Under the pieces are notes generated by a model that ran no database searches, was not told the origin of the DNA, and was given only the letters and a program-made list of their open reading frames with translations. From Segatella copri (GTDB lineage Bacteria > Bacteroidota > Bacteroidia > Bacteroidales > Bacteroidaceae): 64,000 nt of DNA. This document shows, piece after piece, positions 44,435 through 55,289 of this stretch. Where the stretch lies: contig NZ_CP137557.1 in NCBI RefSeq assembly GCF_019249655.2, positions 4,014,501-4,078,500 of the forward strand, in the 5' to 3' direction. Each line of letters opens with the position of its first letter. The first letter of the stretch is position 1. A program made the translations under genes and the position numbers.

Positions 44435-47400
44435 ATGAAACGGACAGCAGCCTTATGCTTGGTGGGAGCTTTCTGTAGCCTGAATGCTCAGGCGCAGAAG
44501 ATCCAGGTCAAGGGTAATCTTGTTGACGGTACAGGTGAGCCTCTGATAGGTGCCACTGTAAAGGTAAAGGGAAATGCCGGTGTCGGTGCTGTCACCGACT
44601 TAGATGGTAATTTCAGCATCAGTGTTCCTTCAGAGAATTCTACCCTCGTATTTACATACGTAGGTATGAAGACCAAGGAAGTAAAGATTGGTAAGAAGAG
44701 AGAGTTCAAACTTACCCTCGAAGATGACAACGCCATCGGCGAAGTGGTAGTCGTTGGTTATGGTCAGCAGAAGAAAGCTTCTGTGGTGGGTGCCATTACC
44801 CAGACTACAGGTAAGGTGTTGGAGCGTGCCGCCGGTATCAGCGACATCGGTGCAGCCCTGACAGGTAACCTTCCGGGTGTTGTTACTACTGCATCTAGCG
44901 GTATGCCGGGTGAGGAGGAACCACAGATTGTGATTCGTGGTACTTCTTCTTGGAACAACTCTTCTCCTCTCGTCCTCGTGGATGGTATCGAGCGTCCTAT
45001 GTCGAGCGTGGATATGCAGTCTGTTGCCACTATCTCTGTATTGAAGGATGCATCTGCCACTGCCGTTTATGGTGTGAAGGGTGCCAATGGTGTTATCTTG
45101 ATTACTACCAAACGTGGTTCCGAAGGTAAGGCGCAGATTAGTGTTACTGCCAATGCCGTGATGAAGATTCCTTCTAAGCTCCCTGATAAATATGATTCAT
45201 ACGATGCGCTGAGAGCTAGAAATACAGCCATCGAGCATGAGTTGAACATCTCTCCTGGTAGTTTTGACAAGATGAAACCAATGAGCTTCATCGAGAACTA
45301 TCGCAACCAGGCTACCTTGGAGCAGCAGGAGCGTTATCCTAATGTGGATTGGCAGAAGTATTTGTTCAAGGACTATACAATGTCTTACAATGCCAATGTC
45401 AATGTAGCAGGTGGTACCAAGTTTGTGAAGTATTTCGCTGGTGTTGACTTTGTGTCAGAGGGTGACCTTTACAGGGATTTCGGTAATGGACGTAATTATA
45501 ACACAGGTTATAGCTACAATCGTGTGAACGTTCGTTCTAACCTCGACTTTAGCATCACCAAGTCTACGGTGTTCAAGGTTAACCTCGCTGGTTCCAATGG
45601 TGTGCGCAAGGCTCCTTGGGTAAATAGTAGCGACGGCTATAGCGATTGGCAAGTCAGCCAGCAGTGGTCTGGAGCCTATAATATCTCTCCAGATGCTTTC
45701 TTGCCAAGATACAGCGATGGATCTTGGGGATATTTGCCAGGTTCTACTAATGTAACTAACTCTGCTCAGCAGGTGGCTCTTGGCGGTACGATGAATTCTA
45801 CGACCACTCGTATCACTACCGACTTCGTGTTGGAGCAGAAACTTGACTTCATTACCAAGGGACTTTCTGCTCGTGGTATGATTTCTTGGGACAATACCTT
45901 TGTTGAGAAGAATCGTGGTATCGATGATATGAACCATGATCCACAGCTCAAATGGATTGATCCAGAGACCGGTGCTGTATCTTATAAGAAAGCATACGAG
46001 GATTATGATAAGTTCGATTATACGGTAGGTAACAAGTGGACCACCAAAGGTGGTGAGGTTAACAACTGGGCTACTCAGCGCAACCTCAACTATCAGGCTC
46101 AGCTCAACTGGGCTCGCACATTTGGCAAACACAGTATTTCTGCCATGGGTCTTTTCGGACGTCAGGAGTATGCTACGGGACCTATGATTCCTTCTTATCG
46201 TGAGGACTGGGTGTTCCGTACCACATACGATTGGAACTCTCGTTACTTCTTCGAGTACAATGGTGCTTACAATGGTTCTGAGAAGTTCTCTTCCGACAAC
46301 CGATTCGCATTCTTCAGTTCTGGTGCGCTGGGATGGATGATCTCAGAGGAACCATTCATGAAGTATCTTCGTGAGCATAAGATTGTGGATATGATGAAGC
46401 TTCGTGCTTCATACGGTGAGATAGGTGATGACAACGTAGGCGACCGCTTCCTCTATATGAGCCAGTGGGCATACGGTGGCAAGACCTTTATGGGTAACAC
46501 AGATAGTGACAAGGAGTCTATCTATACTTGGTACCGTGAGTCATCCGTAGGTAATCCTAATGTACACTGGGAGAAAGTGAAGAAGGTAAACTTCGGTCTT
46601 GACTATGGCTTCTTGGGCGGCTTGATTACTGGTGCCGTGGATTTCTTCCATGATACTCGTACCGACATTTTGGTTTTAGGCAATTCTCGCTCTATGCCAT
46701 CTTATTTTGGTCAGACAGCTCCAGCTGCCAACTTGGGTAAGGTGACTACCAGTGGTTATGAGTTAGAAGTGAAGTTCAATAAGGTATTTGCCAACCAGAT
46801 GCGTCTTTGGGCTAACTTCAACATGACCCATGCTACCAATGAGATCAAGATTAAGGATGATGCAGCATTGCTTCCTTCTTATCGCAAGCAGGCAGGTCAC
46901 TCTATCGGTCAGACCTATACTTATCTGGACAAGGGTTTCATCCAGAACTATGATGAACTCTATGGCTCACCAAAGATGGATTCAAATGATGGCAATCGCC
47001 TTCCAGGTGACTACTATATCGTAGACTTCAATGGAGATGGTAAGGTAGATAATGTGAACGATATTGTGCCTTACGGCTATACAAGCAGTCCACAGAATAC
47101 ATACAATGCCACTATCGGTTTCGAGTATAAGGGCTTCAGTTGTTTCGCACAGTTCTATGGTGTAACCAATGTAACTCGTGATGTAACGATGATCAGCCTT
47201 GTTGATCCTATGTTGGCTAACGTTTACAACCAAGGTACATGGTGGAGCGATGATCACATTAATGCAGATGTGTTAACACCTCGCTATAATTCCAAGCCAA
47301 TGAGCAATTCGGCTTACTATGGCACACAGTATCTCTGTGATGGTTCATATATTCGTCTGAAGAACGTGGAGATTGCTTATACATGGAATGGTGGATGGAT

Positions 47401-47569
47401 CAAAAAACTGGGTCTGAACAATCTCAAGGTCTATGTAAGTGGTAACAACCTCTGGCTTTGGACCAGACTGCCAGACGACCGTGAGTCAAACTTCTCAAGT
47501 AATGGTGGTGCCTATGGTGCTTATCCTACCATGAAGCGTGTGAACTTCGGTGTCAAGTTTAATATTTAA
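44435..47569 (+). CDS. xusA: SusC-like TonB-dependent xylo-oligosaccharide transporter
   Basis: From ATG 44435, where the signal peptide begins MKRTAALCLVG, it has 1044 residues; ATG 44414 is also in frame. A carboxypeptidase-regulatory-like domain (about 25-100, DGTGEPLIGATVKVKG) precedes the plug (GQQKKASVVGAI, ANGVILITTKRG) and the outer-membrane barrel. Paired with the SusD protein next to it, it imports xylan fragments. Codon use is strongly biased. The order xusABCDE-xyn10C matches the xylan systems described in Bacteroides and Prevotella. Confidence 0.93.
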   Translation: MKRTAALCLVGAFCSLNAQAQKIQVKGNLVDGTGEPLIGATVKVKGNAGVGAVTDLDGNFSISVPSENSTLVFTYVGMKTKEVKIGKKREFKLTLEDDNAIGEVVVVGYGQQKKASVVGAITQTTGKVLERAAGISDIGAALTGNLPGVVTTASSGMPGEEEPQIVIRGTSSWNNSSPLVLVDGIERPMSSVDMQSVATISVLKDASATAVYGVKGANGVILITTKRGSEGKAQISVTANAVMKIPSKLPDKYDSYDALRARNTAIEHELNISPGSFDKMKPMSFIENYRNQATLEQQERYPNVDWQKYLFKDYTMSYNANVNVAGGTKFVKYFAGVDFVSEGDLYRDFGNGRNYNTGYSYNRVNVRSNLDFSITKSTVFKVNLAGSNGVRKAPWVNSSDGYSDWQVSQQWSGAYNISPDAFLPRYSDGSWGYLPGSTNVTNSAQQVALGGTMNSTTTRITTDFVLEQKLDFITKGLSARGMISWDNTFVEKNRGIDDMNHDPQLKWIDPETGAVSYKKAYEDYDKFDYTVGNKWTTKGGEVNNWATQRNLNYQAQLNWARTFGKHSISAMGLFGRQEYATGPMIPSYREDWVFRTTYDWNSRYFFEYNGAYNGSEKFSSDNRFAFFSSGALGWMISEEPFMKYLREHKIVDMMKLRASYGEIGDDNVGDRFLYMSQWAYGGKTFMGNTDSDKESIYTWYRESSVGNPNVHWEKVKKVNFGLDYGFLGGLITGAVDFFHDTRTDILVLGNSRSMPSYFGQTAPAANLGKVTTSGYELEVKFNKVFANQMRLWANFNMTHATNEIKIKDDAALLPSYRKQAGHSIGQTYTYLDKGFIQNYDELYGSPKMDSNDGNRLPGDYYIVDFNGDGKVDNVNDIVPYGYTSSPQNTYNATIGFEYKGFSCFAQFYGVTNVTRDVTMISLVDPMLANVYNQGTWWSDDHINADVLTPRYNSKPMSNSAYYGTQYLCDGSYIRLKNVEIAYTWNGGWIKKLGLNNLKVYVSGNNLWLWTRLPDDRESNFSSNGGAYGAYPTMKRVNFGVKFNI

Positions 47570-47584
47570 ACAAGCATAAATAAA

Positions 47585-49546
47585 ATGAAACAAAATATAG
47601 TAAAACTTTTTTGTGCGCTGAGTCTCATGGGTGGATTCGCTTCTTGTACAGATTATCTGGACAAGAGTCCTGATTCTACCGTGAGTGCTGACCAGGCGTT
47701 CAAGAACTTCACCAATTTCCAGGGTTATGTAGAGGAAATGTACAACTGTATCCCTAACAAGGAGTCAAACGGATGGTGTACTACTTTTAACTGGGGTGAA
47801 GATGAAATTATGAATACAGGTTTGGGTGATAGCCATGTAACAGCCCATTTTGATTTGGGAGACTATCGTAACTGGTACACCAATAACCAGAGTTTCTTGT
47901 TCCGACCAAAGAGTGGTGATCCAGGTACCTTTCTAGACCCAACTTCTACCAACAAGTTTGCACATTCTTTGGAGCATGCATGGTATTGCATTCGTAAGTG
48001 TAATCTAGGTCTTGCGAATCTGGACAAGATGACAGACTGTACTCAGGAAGAGAAGAACATCATCAAGGGTCAATTGCTCTTCTTCCGTGCTTGGTGGCAT
48101 GAGGAGATGATGGAATTCTTTGGTGGTATGCCATACGTAGATACCGTATTGGATGGTAGCCAGACATTGACATTGCCTCGTCTCTCTTTCCAAGAGTGTG
48201 CTAAGAGATGTGCTGAAGACTTTAGAGCTGCAGCCGATCTTCTGCCAAACGATTGGGATAAGACCACAACTGGTAAGAAAACATTAGGCAAAAACGACCT
48301 TCGCATCACCAAGGTTTGTGCCTTAGGCTATATGGGCAAGGTGCTTCTTTGGGCTGCTTCTCCATTGAATAACCTTGGTGCAGAGTTAGGTGCTTCTAAG
48401 AATGGCGATACCTATAAGTATAATGTAGAGTTGGCTGCTCAGGCTGCCGATGCTTTGGGTGAGGCTCTTTCTGAGGTAAACTCAGGAAAGACTCCTTATG
48501 CTTTGGCTGAGTATAAATATTCTAATATTTATGATCATGAGGCTGCCGATGGTTCTTCTTCCAACTTCTCTGACATCTTCCGTACAACAGGACAGGGTTG
48601 GAAACAGCCTGGTTCTACCGAGGCCATCCTGCGTGCTCCTTATATTGGTGCGAATGGTTCTAACTGGAACTTTACCAAGCTTTGGGGTATCAAGATGAAT
48701 GGTATTGTGGAGCATGATGCTTTGATTCATCAGCCTACCGCCAACTATGTTAATTATTATGGTATGGCAAATGGTCTTCCATTGGATGACCCAGAGTCTG
48801 GTTTCGATCCAAAGCATCCGTTCAAGAATCGTGATCCACGTTTCTATCACGACATCGTGTTTGATGGATTCCAATACATCAATACAACGATTGCCAAGGA
48901 GGATCCTGATTATCAGTTCAAGTATGTTCAGATGTATTCTGGCAGTAATTTGCGCAGTTCTTCTGCTAATGGTTGCCGTACTGGTTATTACTGCCAGAAG
49001 TTGGTTCCTCATCAGGCTAACAAATATGATGGTATGTACAACTGGGGTGGTGCTTTGCAGTGCGATTTGCCTTATATGCGTCTTGCCGACATCTACTTGA
49101 TGTATGCTGAGGCTGGTGCAGCCGCTCAGGGTGCAACCTATAAGAGCAGCAAATGTAATCTGACAGCAGAAGATGCCATCAATGTACTTCGTGATCGTGT
49201 AGAGGCAGGTCATGTGGCTGCTAAATTTGCTGCTGATCAGCATAAGTTTATGGACGAGGTTCGTCGTGAGCGTGCCGTTGAGCTGGCTTTCGAGGGCTTC
49301 CGTTGGAACGACTTGCAGCGTTGGTTGCTCCTTACCGAATATCCTTACAACATCAAGACTTCACAGGAGTTTAAGCGTGTAGGCGATTATGACTTCACCA
49401 AGAACGACCCACGTGACGCTGAGGTAACAGGATGGAGTGAGAAGACCATCGTAACTCGTGATTTCACAGAGAAGCATTATCTCTTGCCACTCAAGGAAGA
49501 CGATGTCTACTTGTATCCAGAGTTCGGACAGAATCCAGGATGGTAA
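47585..49546 (+). CDS. xusB: SusD/RagB-family xylan-binding lipoprotein
   Basis: A 653-residue outer-membrane lipoprotein (FASC, Cys 21) with the SusD start TDYLDKSPDSTVSADQAF and helical TPR body, and RRERAVELAFEGFRWNDLQRW near the C-terminus, the usual SusD signature. It caps XusA and binds glycan at the surface. It follows xusA by 15 bases. Confidence 0.93.
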   Translation: MKQNIVKLFCALSLMGGFASCTDYLDKSPDSTVSADQAFKNFTNFQGYVEEMYNCIPNKESNGWCTTFNWGEDEIMNTGLGDSHVTAHFDLGDYRNWYTNNQSFLFRPKSGDPGTFLDPTSTNKFAHSLEHAWYCIRKCNLGLANLDKMTDCTQEEKNIIKGQLLFFRAWWHEEMMEFFGGMPYVDTVLDGSQTLTLPRLSFQECAKRCAEDFRAAADLLPNDWDKTTTGKKTLGKNDLRITKVCALGYMGKVLLWAASPLNNLGAELGASKNGDTYKYNVELAAQAADALGEALSEVNSGKTPYALAEYKYSNIYDHEAADGSSSNFSDIFRTTGQGWKQPGSTEAILRAPYIGANGSNWNFTKLWGIKMNGIVEHDALIHQPTANYVNYYGMANGLPLDDPESGFDPKHPFKNRDPRFYHDIVFDGFQYINTTIAKEDPDYQFKYVQMYSGSNLRSSSANGCRTGYYCQKLVPHQANKYDGMYNWGGALQCDLPYMRLADIYLMYAEAGAAAQGATYKSSKCNLTAEDAINVLRDRVEAGHVAAKFAADQHKFMDEVRRERAVELAFEGFRWNDLQRWLLLTEYPYNIKTSQEFKRVGDYDFTKNDPRDAEVTGWSEKTIVTRDFTEKHYLLPLKEDDVYLYPEFGQNPGW

Positions 49547-49600
49547 TTCGTCAGCTTAGTGTTTTTCTAAAACATAAACTTCGAAATAATCATATCATAT

Positions 49601-52435
49601 ATGAAAAGTAATAAGAAAACAATATACTCTGCCTTGACAGTAGTGACGGCTCTACTTGCCCAGTTGCCAGCAACTGCACAGGAGACTGCTGACAGCGCAA
49701 TGGTCAACGTAGCCTTTAAGAAGGCTCAGAAGAGTGACGTGCTTGGTGGTGTCAGCACCGTCGATGTCAGAGAATTGACAGAGAAAAACTATAATACCTA
49801 TAGCCTTGACAATATGCAAGGCTATGTGTCAGGTTACAATGGCAACGGCATGTGGGGATATTCTAACGCACTTGTCCTCATTGATGGTGTGCCACGTGAG
49901 GCAAGCAACGTAACCCCTGCCGAGATAGAGAGCATCTCTTTCCTCAAGGGTGCACAGGCTTCTGTGCTTTATGGCAGCCGTGCTGCCAATGGTGTAATCA
50001 TGATTACCACCAAGCGTGGTCGAGTAAGCGATGGCTTGAAGGTAAAGGTGAATGCCAATACGGGTTGGAATGTGGCTAAGGCTTATCCTGAGTATCTCGG
50101 TTCTGCCGAGTACATGAGCCTTTACAACGAGGCTTTCCTCAACGATGGAGGTAATCCAAACAACTTGCCATACAGCCCAGAGAGCATCTATAATTATGCT
50201 TCTGGTCAGAACCCTTATCGCTACCCTAGCGTAGATTTCTATTCTTCTGATTATATCAAGAAGGCTTTCAATCGCTCTGAGGTGTCTGCAGAGATAGAAG
50301 GTGGTAACCAGCGTGCGCGCTTCTATGCCAATATCAGTTATAACCGTGCAGGCGACAACTTGAACTTTGGTGAGGCTAAGAATGACTATACCGATCGCTT
50401 TAACGTGAGAGGTAACGTGGACATCGAGTTGAGCAAAACCATCAGTGCATACGTCAATGCCAATGCTACCTATTATAGCTCTAAGTCTGCCAACAATAGT
50501 TATAAGTATTGGGAGTTGGCTCGTACCTTCCGTCCTAACCGTGTGGCTCCGCTGATTCCTGTCGATATGATAGATCCGAATGCCAAGTCTGCCTTGACCA
50601 TGATCGGTGCTACAAGCAACCTCATTGATGGCAAGTATTTCTTGGGTGGAACCAACTTGGACCAGAGCAATGTCTTTGGTGATATCTATGCTTCTGGTAC
50701 CAATGTATATCATAGCCGTCAGTTCCAGTTTGATGTAGGTCTTAATTTCGACCTTTCTTCTGTACTCAAGGGCTTGAGCTTCCACACCATGGTGGCTATC
50801 GACTATGCTACGCTCTACACCACATCATTTAATAATACTTACGCTACATTCCAGCCAACATGGGCTAACTATAATGGCAAGGATGTTATCGTAGGTCTTA
50901 ACAACAATGGTACAGTGGATAAAAAGTCGGGTGTGCAGAACATCTCTGGCTCTGCCGATAATCAGACTATCGCTTTCAATGCTCACTTCGATTACGACCG
51001 CACCTTCAATGATGTGCACAATGTAAGTGCTATGTTGGTGGCTAATGGTTATCAGCAGACTAAGTCGGGTGAGTATCATAAGACCAGCAATGCCAACATG
51101 GGCTTGCAGCTCTCTTACAACTACGACCATAAGTACTATGCCGACTTTGCGTTGGCTACACCATGGTCAGCCAAGTTGCCTTCTGCCAAGCGTTTGGGCT
51201 TGTCTCCATCCGCTACATTGGGTTGGCGCTTGTCTAAGGAGAAGTTCATGGAGAATTCTTTCTTCGATGACTTGACACTCAGCGCAAGCTACACCGATAT
51301 GAAGACCGACCTGGGTATTGATAATTACTACATGTACTTGGGCACCTATCAGAATGGTGGCTGGTGGGACTGGAATGGTGGTTCTGGCCATCCAGCAGTT
51401 CAGGCTAAGCGAGGTGGAAATGATGACTTCAACTACTTGCATCGCAAGGAATTCTCGGTCAATCTGCATGCAGAGGTGCTCGATAAGTCTTTGAGTTTTG
51501 ATGCATCTTACTTCCTCTCTAAACTGACCAATGGTATCATCCAGGCTCGCAATCAGATGCCAAGCTATTTGTTTAGCTATTATCCAGAGTCTTCATTCGT
51601 ACCATATATGAACTACAATGAGGATAAGCGTACAGGTTTTGACTTGGGTGTGAACTACAAGAAGCAGATTGGCGAGTTTGGTGTTGGTGTCGGTGCTAAC
51701 TTGACTTACTACACCACCAAGGCAACCAAGCGTGATGACTCACAGTATGCTGATGCTTATCAGTATCGTCAGGGACAACCTCTGGATGCCATCTGGGGTT
51801 ATGAGTGCGAAGGCTTCTTCAAGGATGATGACGATATCGCAAATTCTCCTAAGCAGATTATCGGTGGTACCATCCGTCCTGGTGACTTGAAGTACAAGGA
51901 CCAGAATGGTGATAACGTTATCGATAGCAAGGACCAAGTTTACTTGGGCAAGGGAGGCTGGTATGGTACTCCTACCACACTCGGTATCAACGTAACATTG
52001 AAGTACAAGAACTTCACGCTCTTCTTGCTCGGTACAGGCAACTTCGGTGCCAAGGCAGTGAAGAACTCTACCTACTACTGGGTGGGCGGTGACGCTAAGT
52101 ACACAGCAGAAATGCGTGGCAGATGGACTCCAGAGACAGCAGCTACTGCTACCTATCCACGTCTGACAACAGAGGCTGGTACAAACAACTACCAGACATC
52201 AGACTTCTGGATGTACTCTACAGACCGCTTCGACCTGCAGAAGGTACAGCTTACATACGACTTCCCTAAGTCAATGTTCATGAAGAGCTTCGTTCGTGGT
52301 CTCCAACTCTTTGTAAATGGTAACAGCTTGCTGACCATCGCCAAGGAGCGCAAGATACTGGAGATGAATGTTAACAATTCAGGTGCAGCACCTTTGAATC
52401 GCTTCTATAGCATCGGTGCTAAGGTATCATTCTAA
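49601..52435 (+). CDS. xusC: SusC-like TonB-dependent transporter, second of the pair
   Basis: A 944-residue protein without the N-terminal regulatory-like domain that XusA has; after the signal peptide comes AMVNVAFKKAQKSDVLGGVS, then the plug (ALVLIDGVPREASNV, ANGVIMITTKRG) and barrel. The missing domain is normal for XusC. It pairs with XusD. Codon use is highly biased. Confidence 0.92.
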   Translation: MKSNKKTIYSALTVVTALLAQLPATAQETADSAMVNVAFKKAQKSDVLGGVSTVDVRELTEKNYNTYSLDNMQGYVSGYNGNGMWGYSNALVLIDGVPREASNVTPAEIESISFLKGAQASVLYGSRAANGVIMITTKRGRVSDGLKVKVNANTGWNVAKAYPEYLGSAEYMSLYNEAFLNDGGNPNNLPYSPESIYNYASGQNPYRYPSVDFYSSDYIKKAFNRSEVSAEIEGGNQRARFYANISYNRAGDNLNFGEAKNDYTDRFNVRGNVDIELSKTISAYVNANATYYSSKSANNSYKYWELARTFRPNRVAPLIPVDMIDPNAKSALTMIGATSNLIDGKYFLGGTNLDQSNVFGDIYASGTNVYHSRQFQFDVGLNFDLSSVLKGLSFHTMVAIDYATLYTTSFNNTYATFQPTWANYNGKDVIVGLNNNGTVDKKSGVQNISGSADNQTIAFNAHFDYDRTFNDVHNVSAMLVANGYQQTKSGEYHKTSNANMGLQLSYNYDHKYYADFALATPWSAKLPSAKRLGLSPSATLGWRLSKEKFMENSFFDDLTLSASYTDMKTDLGIDNYYMYLGTYQNGGWWDWNGGSGHPAVQAKRGGNDDFNYLHRKEFSVNLHAEVLDKSLSFDASYFLSKLTNGIIQARNQMPSYLFSYYPESSFVPYMNYNEDKRTGFDLGVNYKKQIGEFGVGVGANLTYYTTKATKRDDSQYADAYQYRQGQPLDAIWGYECEGFFKDDDDIANSPKQIIGGTIRPGDLKYKDQNGDNVIDSKDQVYLGKGGWYGTPTTLGINVTLKYKNFTLFLLGTGNFGAKAVKNSTYYWVGGDAKYTAEMRGRWTPETAATATYPRLTTEAGTNNYQTSDFWMYSTDRFDLQKVQLTYDFPKSMFMKSFVRGLQLFVNGNSLLTIAKERKILEMNVNNSGAAPLNRFYSIGAKVSF

Positions 52436-52457
52436 GATTTATAAAAAGAATAAAATT

Positions 52458-54260
52458 ATGAAATTATCAAGATTATTATTGATAAGTGCAGTCGCAATCT
52501 CACTCACATCTTGTGATGACTTGTTTGAACCTGCCTTGGAAAATAACCAAGATATCAGCCAGATGTACAAGGATCCACAGTTTGCTCGTGGCATTCTTGA
52601 CAATGCTTACTTGGCTTTGCCATATAGCACTACTCCATCTACCGATGTGGCTACCGATGATGCTGTCACCAACGACAACTCTGGCGACCTCTTCAATTAC
52701 AGAAAGATGGCTACAGGTTCTTGGGCTGCAAATATGAACCCTGTATCACAGTGGGATGGTCGTTATCACGCCATCCAGTACTGTAACTTGATGTTGGAGA
52801 ACTGTGATAAGGTGGAGTGGTCTTACTCTAGTAAGGTGCTCAATAAGATGTATGCCGACAACTATAAGGGCAATGCCTATGCACTGCGTGGCTTGCACCT
52901 CTTCTACCTGCTCCGTGCACATGCCGGAATGGTAGATGGACAGTTGATGGGTGTGCCTCTCCATCTCGCATCAGAGACTTCTTCATCTGATTTCAATCTG
53001 CCTCGTAATACCTTCAAGGAGTGCATCGACCAGATTATTTCCGACTTTGACGAGGCTTTGAAGTATCTCCCAGAGCAGTATGGTGATGTGGATGAGGACA
53101 AGGTTCCTGCCAAGTATGCACAGGAAGGTGCTTCTAATGCAGAGTATAACCGTGCCTTTGGTTCTATCCATCGTGGTAAGATTGATGGCAGAATCATCTC
53201 TGCCTTCAAGGCTCAGGTTGCCATCATGGCTGCTTCTCCAGCCTACGCTTCTGCTGGGACTTTCACATACGAGGATGCAGCCAAGCTTGCTGCTGACTGT
53301 TTGAATAAGTTTGGTGGCTTGACAGCTTGTGACCCTGATGGATGGAAGTGGTTCAACAATAAGAGCGTAATCGATAAGTTGGGTGCTACTACAGATAATC
53401 CTAAGGAGATTATTTGGCGTGGTGCCATTGACGAGAACAACTCATTGGAAGGCGACAACTATCCTCCTTCTCTCTATGGTAAGGGTCGTATCAACCCAAC
53501 CCAGAACTTAGTGGATGCTTTCCCTATGGCTAATGGTTATCCTATCTCTGATGCCAACTCTGAGTATAATGCCAATGATCCATTCGCCAACCGTGACCCT
53601 CGTTTGAAGGCTTACATCCTGGTAAATGGCGATAAGATGGGGTCTACTGATGGTGTGGTTAACTCAGCAGCTGACTCTAAGACCACTGATGGTCTGAACA
53701 AGGAGAATGGTAAGTCAACCAAGACGGGTTACTATCTCCGTAAGTTGCTCCGCTCAGACATCAACCTCAACCCTAACTCAACCACCAAGCAGAAGCACTT
53801 GAACGCTCGCATTCGTTCTACCGAGATTTTGCTTGACTATGCAGAGGCTGCCAATGAGGCTCAGGGACCAAAGGCTAATGTAGGTGGAGCCAACTATTCT
53901 GCTTACGATGTCATCAAGGCTATCCGTGAGCGTGCAGGCATTGGTGAGTTTGGTGAAGACCCATACTTGGAAGAGTGCGCACAGAGCAAGGAGAAAATGC
54001 GTGAGTTGATTCGCAATGAGCGTCGCCTGGAACTCTGCTTCGAGAATCATCGTTTCTGGGACTTGCGTCGCTGGAAGGCTAATCTCAATGAGGCTGCCAA
54101 GGGTATCAACATCACAACAGACGAGGCAACTGGTGCTTTCGTCTATAAGACCTTCGATGCAGAGGAGCGTAAGTATGATGACTATATGTTCTATGGTCCT
54201 ATTCCTTACTCTGAGATTTTGAAGTATAGCAATCTCAAGCAGAACGAGGGATGGAAATAA
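52458..54260 (+). CDS. xusD: SusD-family lipoprotein, second of the pair
   Basis: From ATG 52458 (an upstream in-frame ATG overlaps xusC) it has 600 residues, lipobox SLTSC, and the SusD signature RRLELCFENHRFWDLRRWK near the end. It is the partner of XusC and 22 bases after it. Confidence 0.92.
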   Translation: MKLSRLLLISAVAISLTSCDDLFEPALENNQDISQMYKDPQFARGILDNAYLALPYSTTPSTDVATDDAVTNDNSGDLFNYRKMATGSWAANMNPVSQWDGRYHAIQYCNLMLENCDKVEWSYSSKVLNKMYADNYKGNAYALRGLHLFYLLRAHAGMVDGQLMGVPLHLASETSSSDFNLPRNTFKECIDQIISDFDEALKYLPEQYGDVDEDKVPAKYAQEGASNAEYNRAFGSIHRGKIDGRIISAFKAQVAIMAASPAYASAGTFTYEDAAKLAADCLNKFGGLTACDPDGWKWFNNKSVIDKLGATTDNPKEIIWRGAIDENNSLEGDNYPPSLYGKGRINPTQNLVDAFPMANGYPISDANSEYNANDPFANRDPRLKAYILVNGDKMGSTDGVVNSAADSKTTDGLNKENGKSTKTGYYLRKLLRSDINLNPNSTTKQKHLNARIRSTEILLDYAEAANEAQGPKANVGGANYSAYDVIKAIRERAGIGEFGEDPYLEECAQSKEKMRELIRNERRLELCFENHRFWDLRRWKANLNEAAKGINITTDEATGAFVYKTFDAEERKYDDYMFYGPIPYSEILKYSNLKQNEGWK

Positions 54261-54285
54261 TAAACGACTAATATAAAAACGACTA

Positions 54286-55275
54286 ATGATTATGAAACGT
54301 TATATCAAAATGGTAGCTGTCCTCTTGGGACTGATGGCTTCTTTCACCGCATGTGAGAATGGAGACCAGTCTTTCGATGATTACGAGGGCGGAACTACAG
54401 CTTACTTTGCTTATCAGTCACCAGTAAGAACTATCGTGCTGGGTGATGATGAGTACGATACAACATTGGACAAGGCGCACAAGTGCAAAATCTTGGCTAC
54501 CTTCGGAGGCTCATACAATGGCAGAAAAGCTGCGGTTAATGTTGCCGTTGACAACAGCTTGTGTGATCACTTGACATTTGCCGATGGAACTCCTGTGAAG
54601 GCTATGCCTGCTGAGTATTATCAGCTCGCAACCACTACTTTCAATTTCAATGGTGGTATGTGGGGCGGTACAGAGGTACAGCTTACAGATGCTTTCTTCA
54701 ATGATCCTGAAGCTGTCAAGAATACATACGTGATTCCTTTGGTCATGCAGAATCAGACAGGTTTCGATAGAATCGCTACCGGTACTTTGAAGGAGGGAAG
54801 AGAAGGCTCTCGTACCAATGCTTCTGTTTGGGAGAAAGCTCCTCTGGATTATGTGATGTATTGTGTGAAGTTCCAGAACAAGTATAGTGGCTGGTGGTTG
54901 ACCAATCATAATACAAGCACTGACAACATCGAGAAGGCTTCACAAGTTCAGATTACCACTCGCAGCTTGAACAGCTCTGTTTATTCTGTAGAGTTCCAGG
55001 AAGGTGACAAAATCTTGAAGGCTGACCTCTTGCTTACATTCGATGCCAATGAGAAGTGTACCATCACTTCATTGACAGATGGTGTTACTGCTACGGGTTC
55101 TGGTTCATGGGCTGACGATGCTTTGTTGTCTTGGAACAACAAGAATCGTGACTTGATGGAGCTGAATGCTGAGATTACTTTCGCCGGTGGCGTAAAGAAG
55201 AATCTCAACGAGAAACTCGTTTGGTGGCGTAGTGGAGTAACCAAGGAGGAATTCTCATTTACCTATAATAATTAA
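54286..55275 (+). CDS. xusE: XusE-type surface lipoprotein (DUF1735-like)
   Basis: A 329-residue lipoprotein (SFTAC) with an N-terminal DUF1735-type beta domain (TAYFAYQSPVRTIVLGDDEY, KCKILATFGGSYNG) and a C-terminal beta domain ending WWRSGVTKEEFSFTY. By position it is XusE, a glycan-binding surface protein. ATG at 54286 or 54292. Confidence 0.82.
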   Translation: MIMKRYIKMVAVLLGLMASFTACENGDQSFDDYEGGTTAYFAYQSPVRTIVLGDDEYDTTLDKAHKCKILATFGGSYNGRKAAVNVAVDNSLCDHLTFADGTPVKAMPAEYYQLATTTFNFNGGMWGGTEVQLTDAFFNDPEAVKNTYVIPLVMQNQTGFDRIATGTLKEGREGSRTNASVWEKAPLDYVMYCVKFQNKYSGWWLTNHNTSTDNIEKASQVQITTRSLNSSVYSVEFQEGDKILKADLLLTFDANEKCTITSLTDGVTATGSGSWADDALLSWNNKNRDLMELNAEITFAGGVKKNLNEKLVWWRSGVTKEEFSFTYNN

Positions 55276-55289
55276 TTATCGTATAAGTT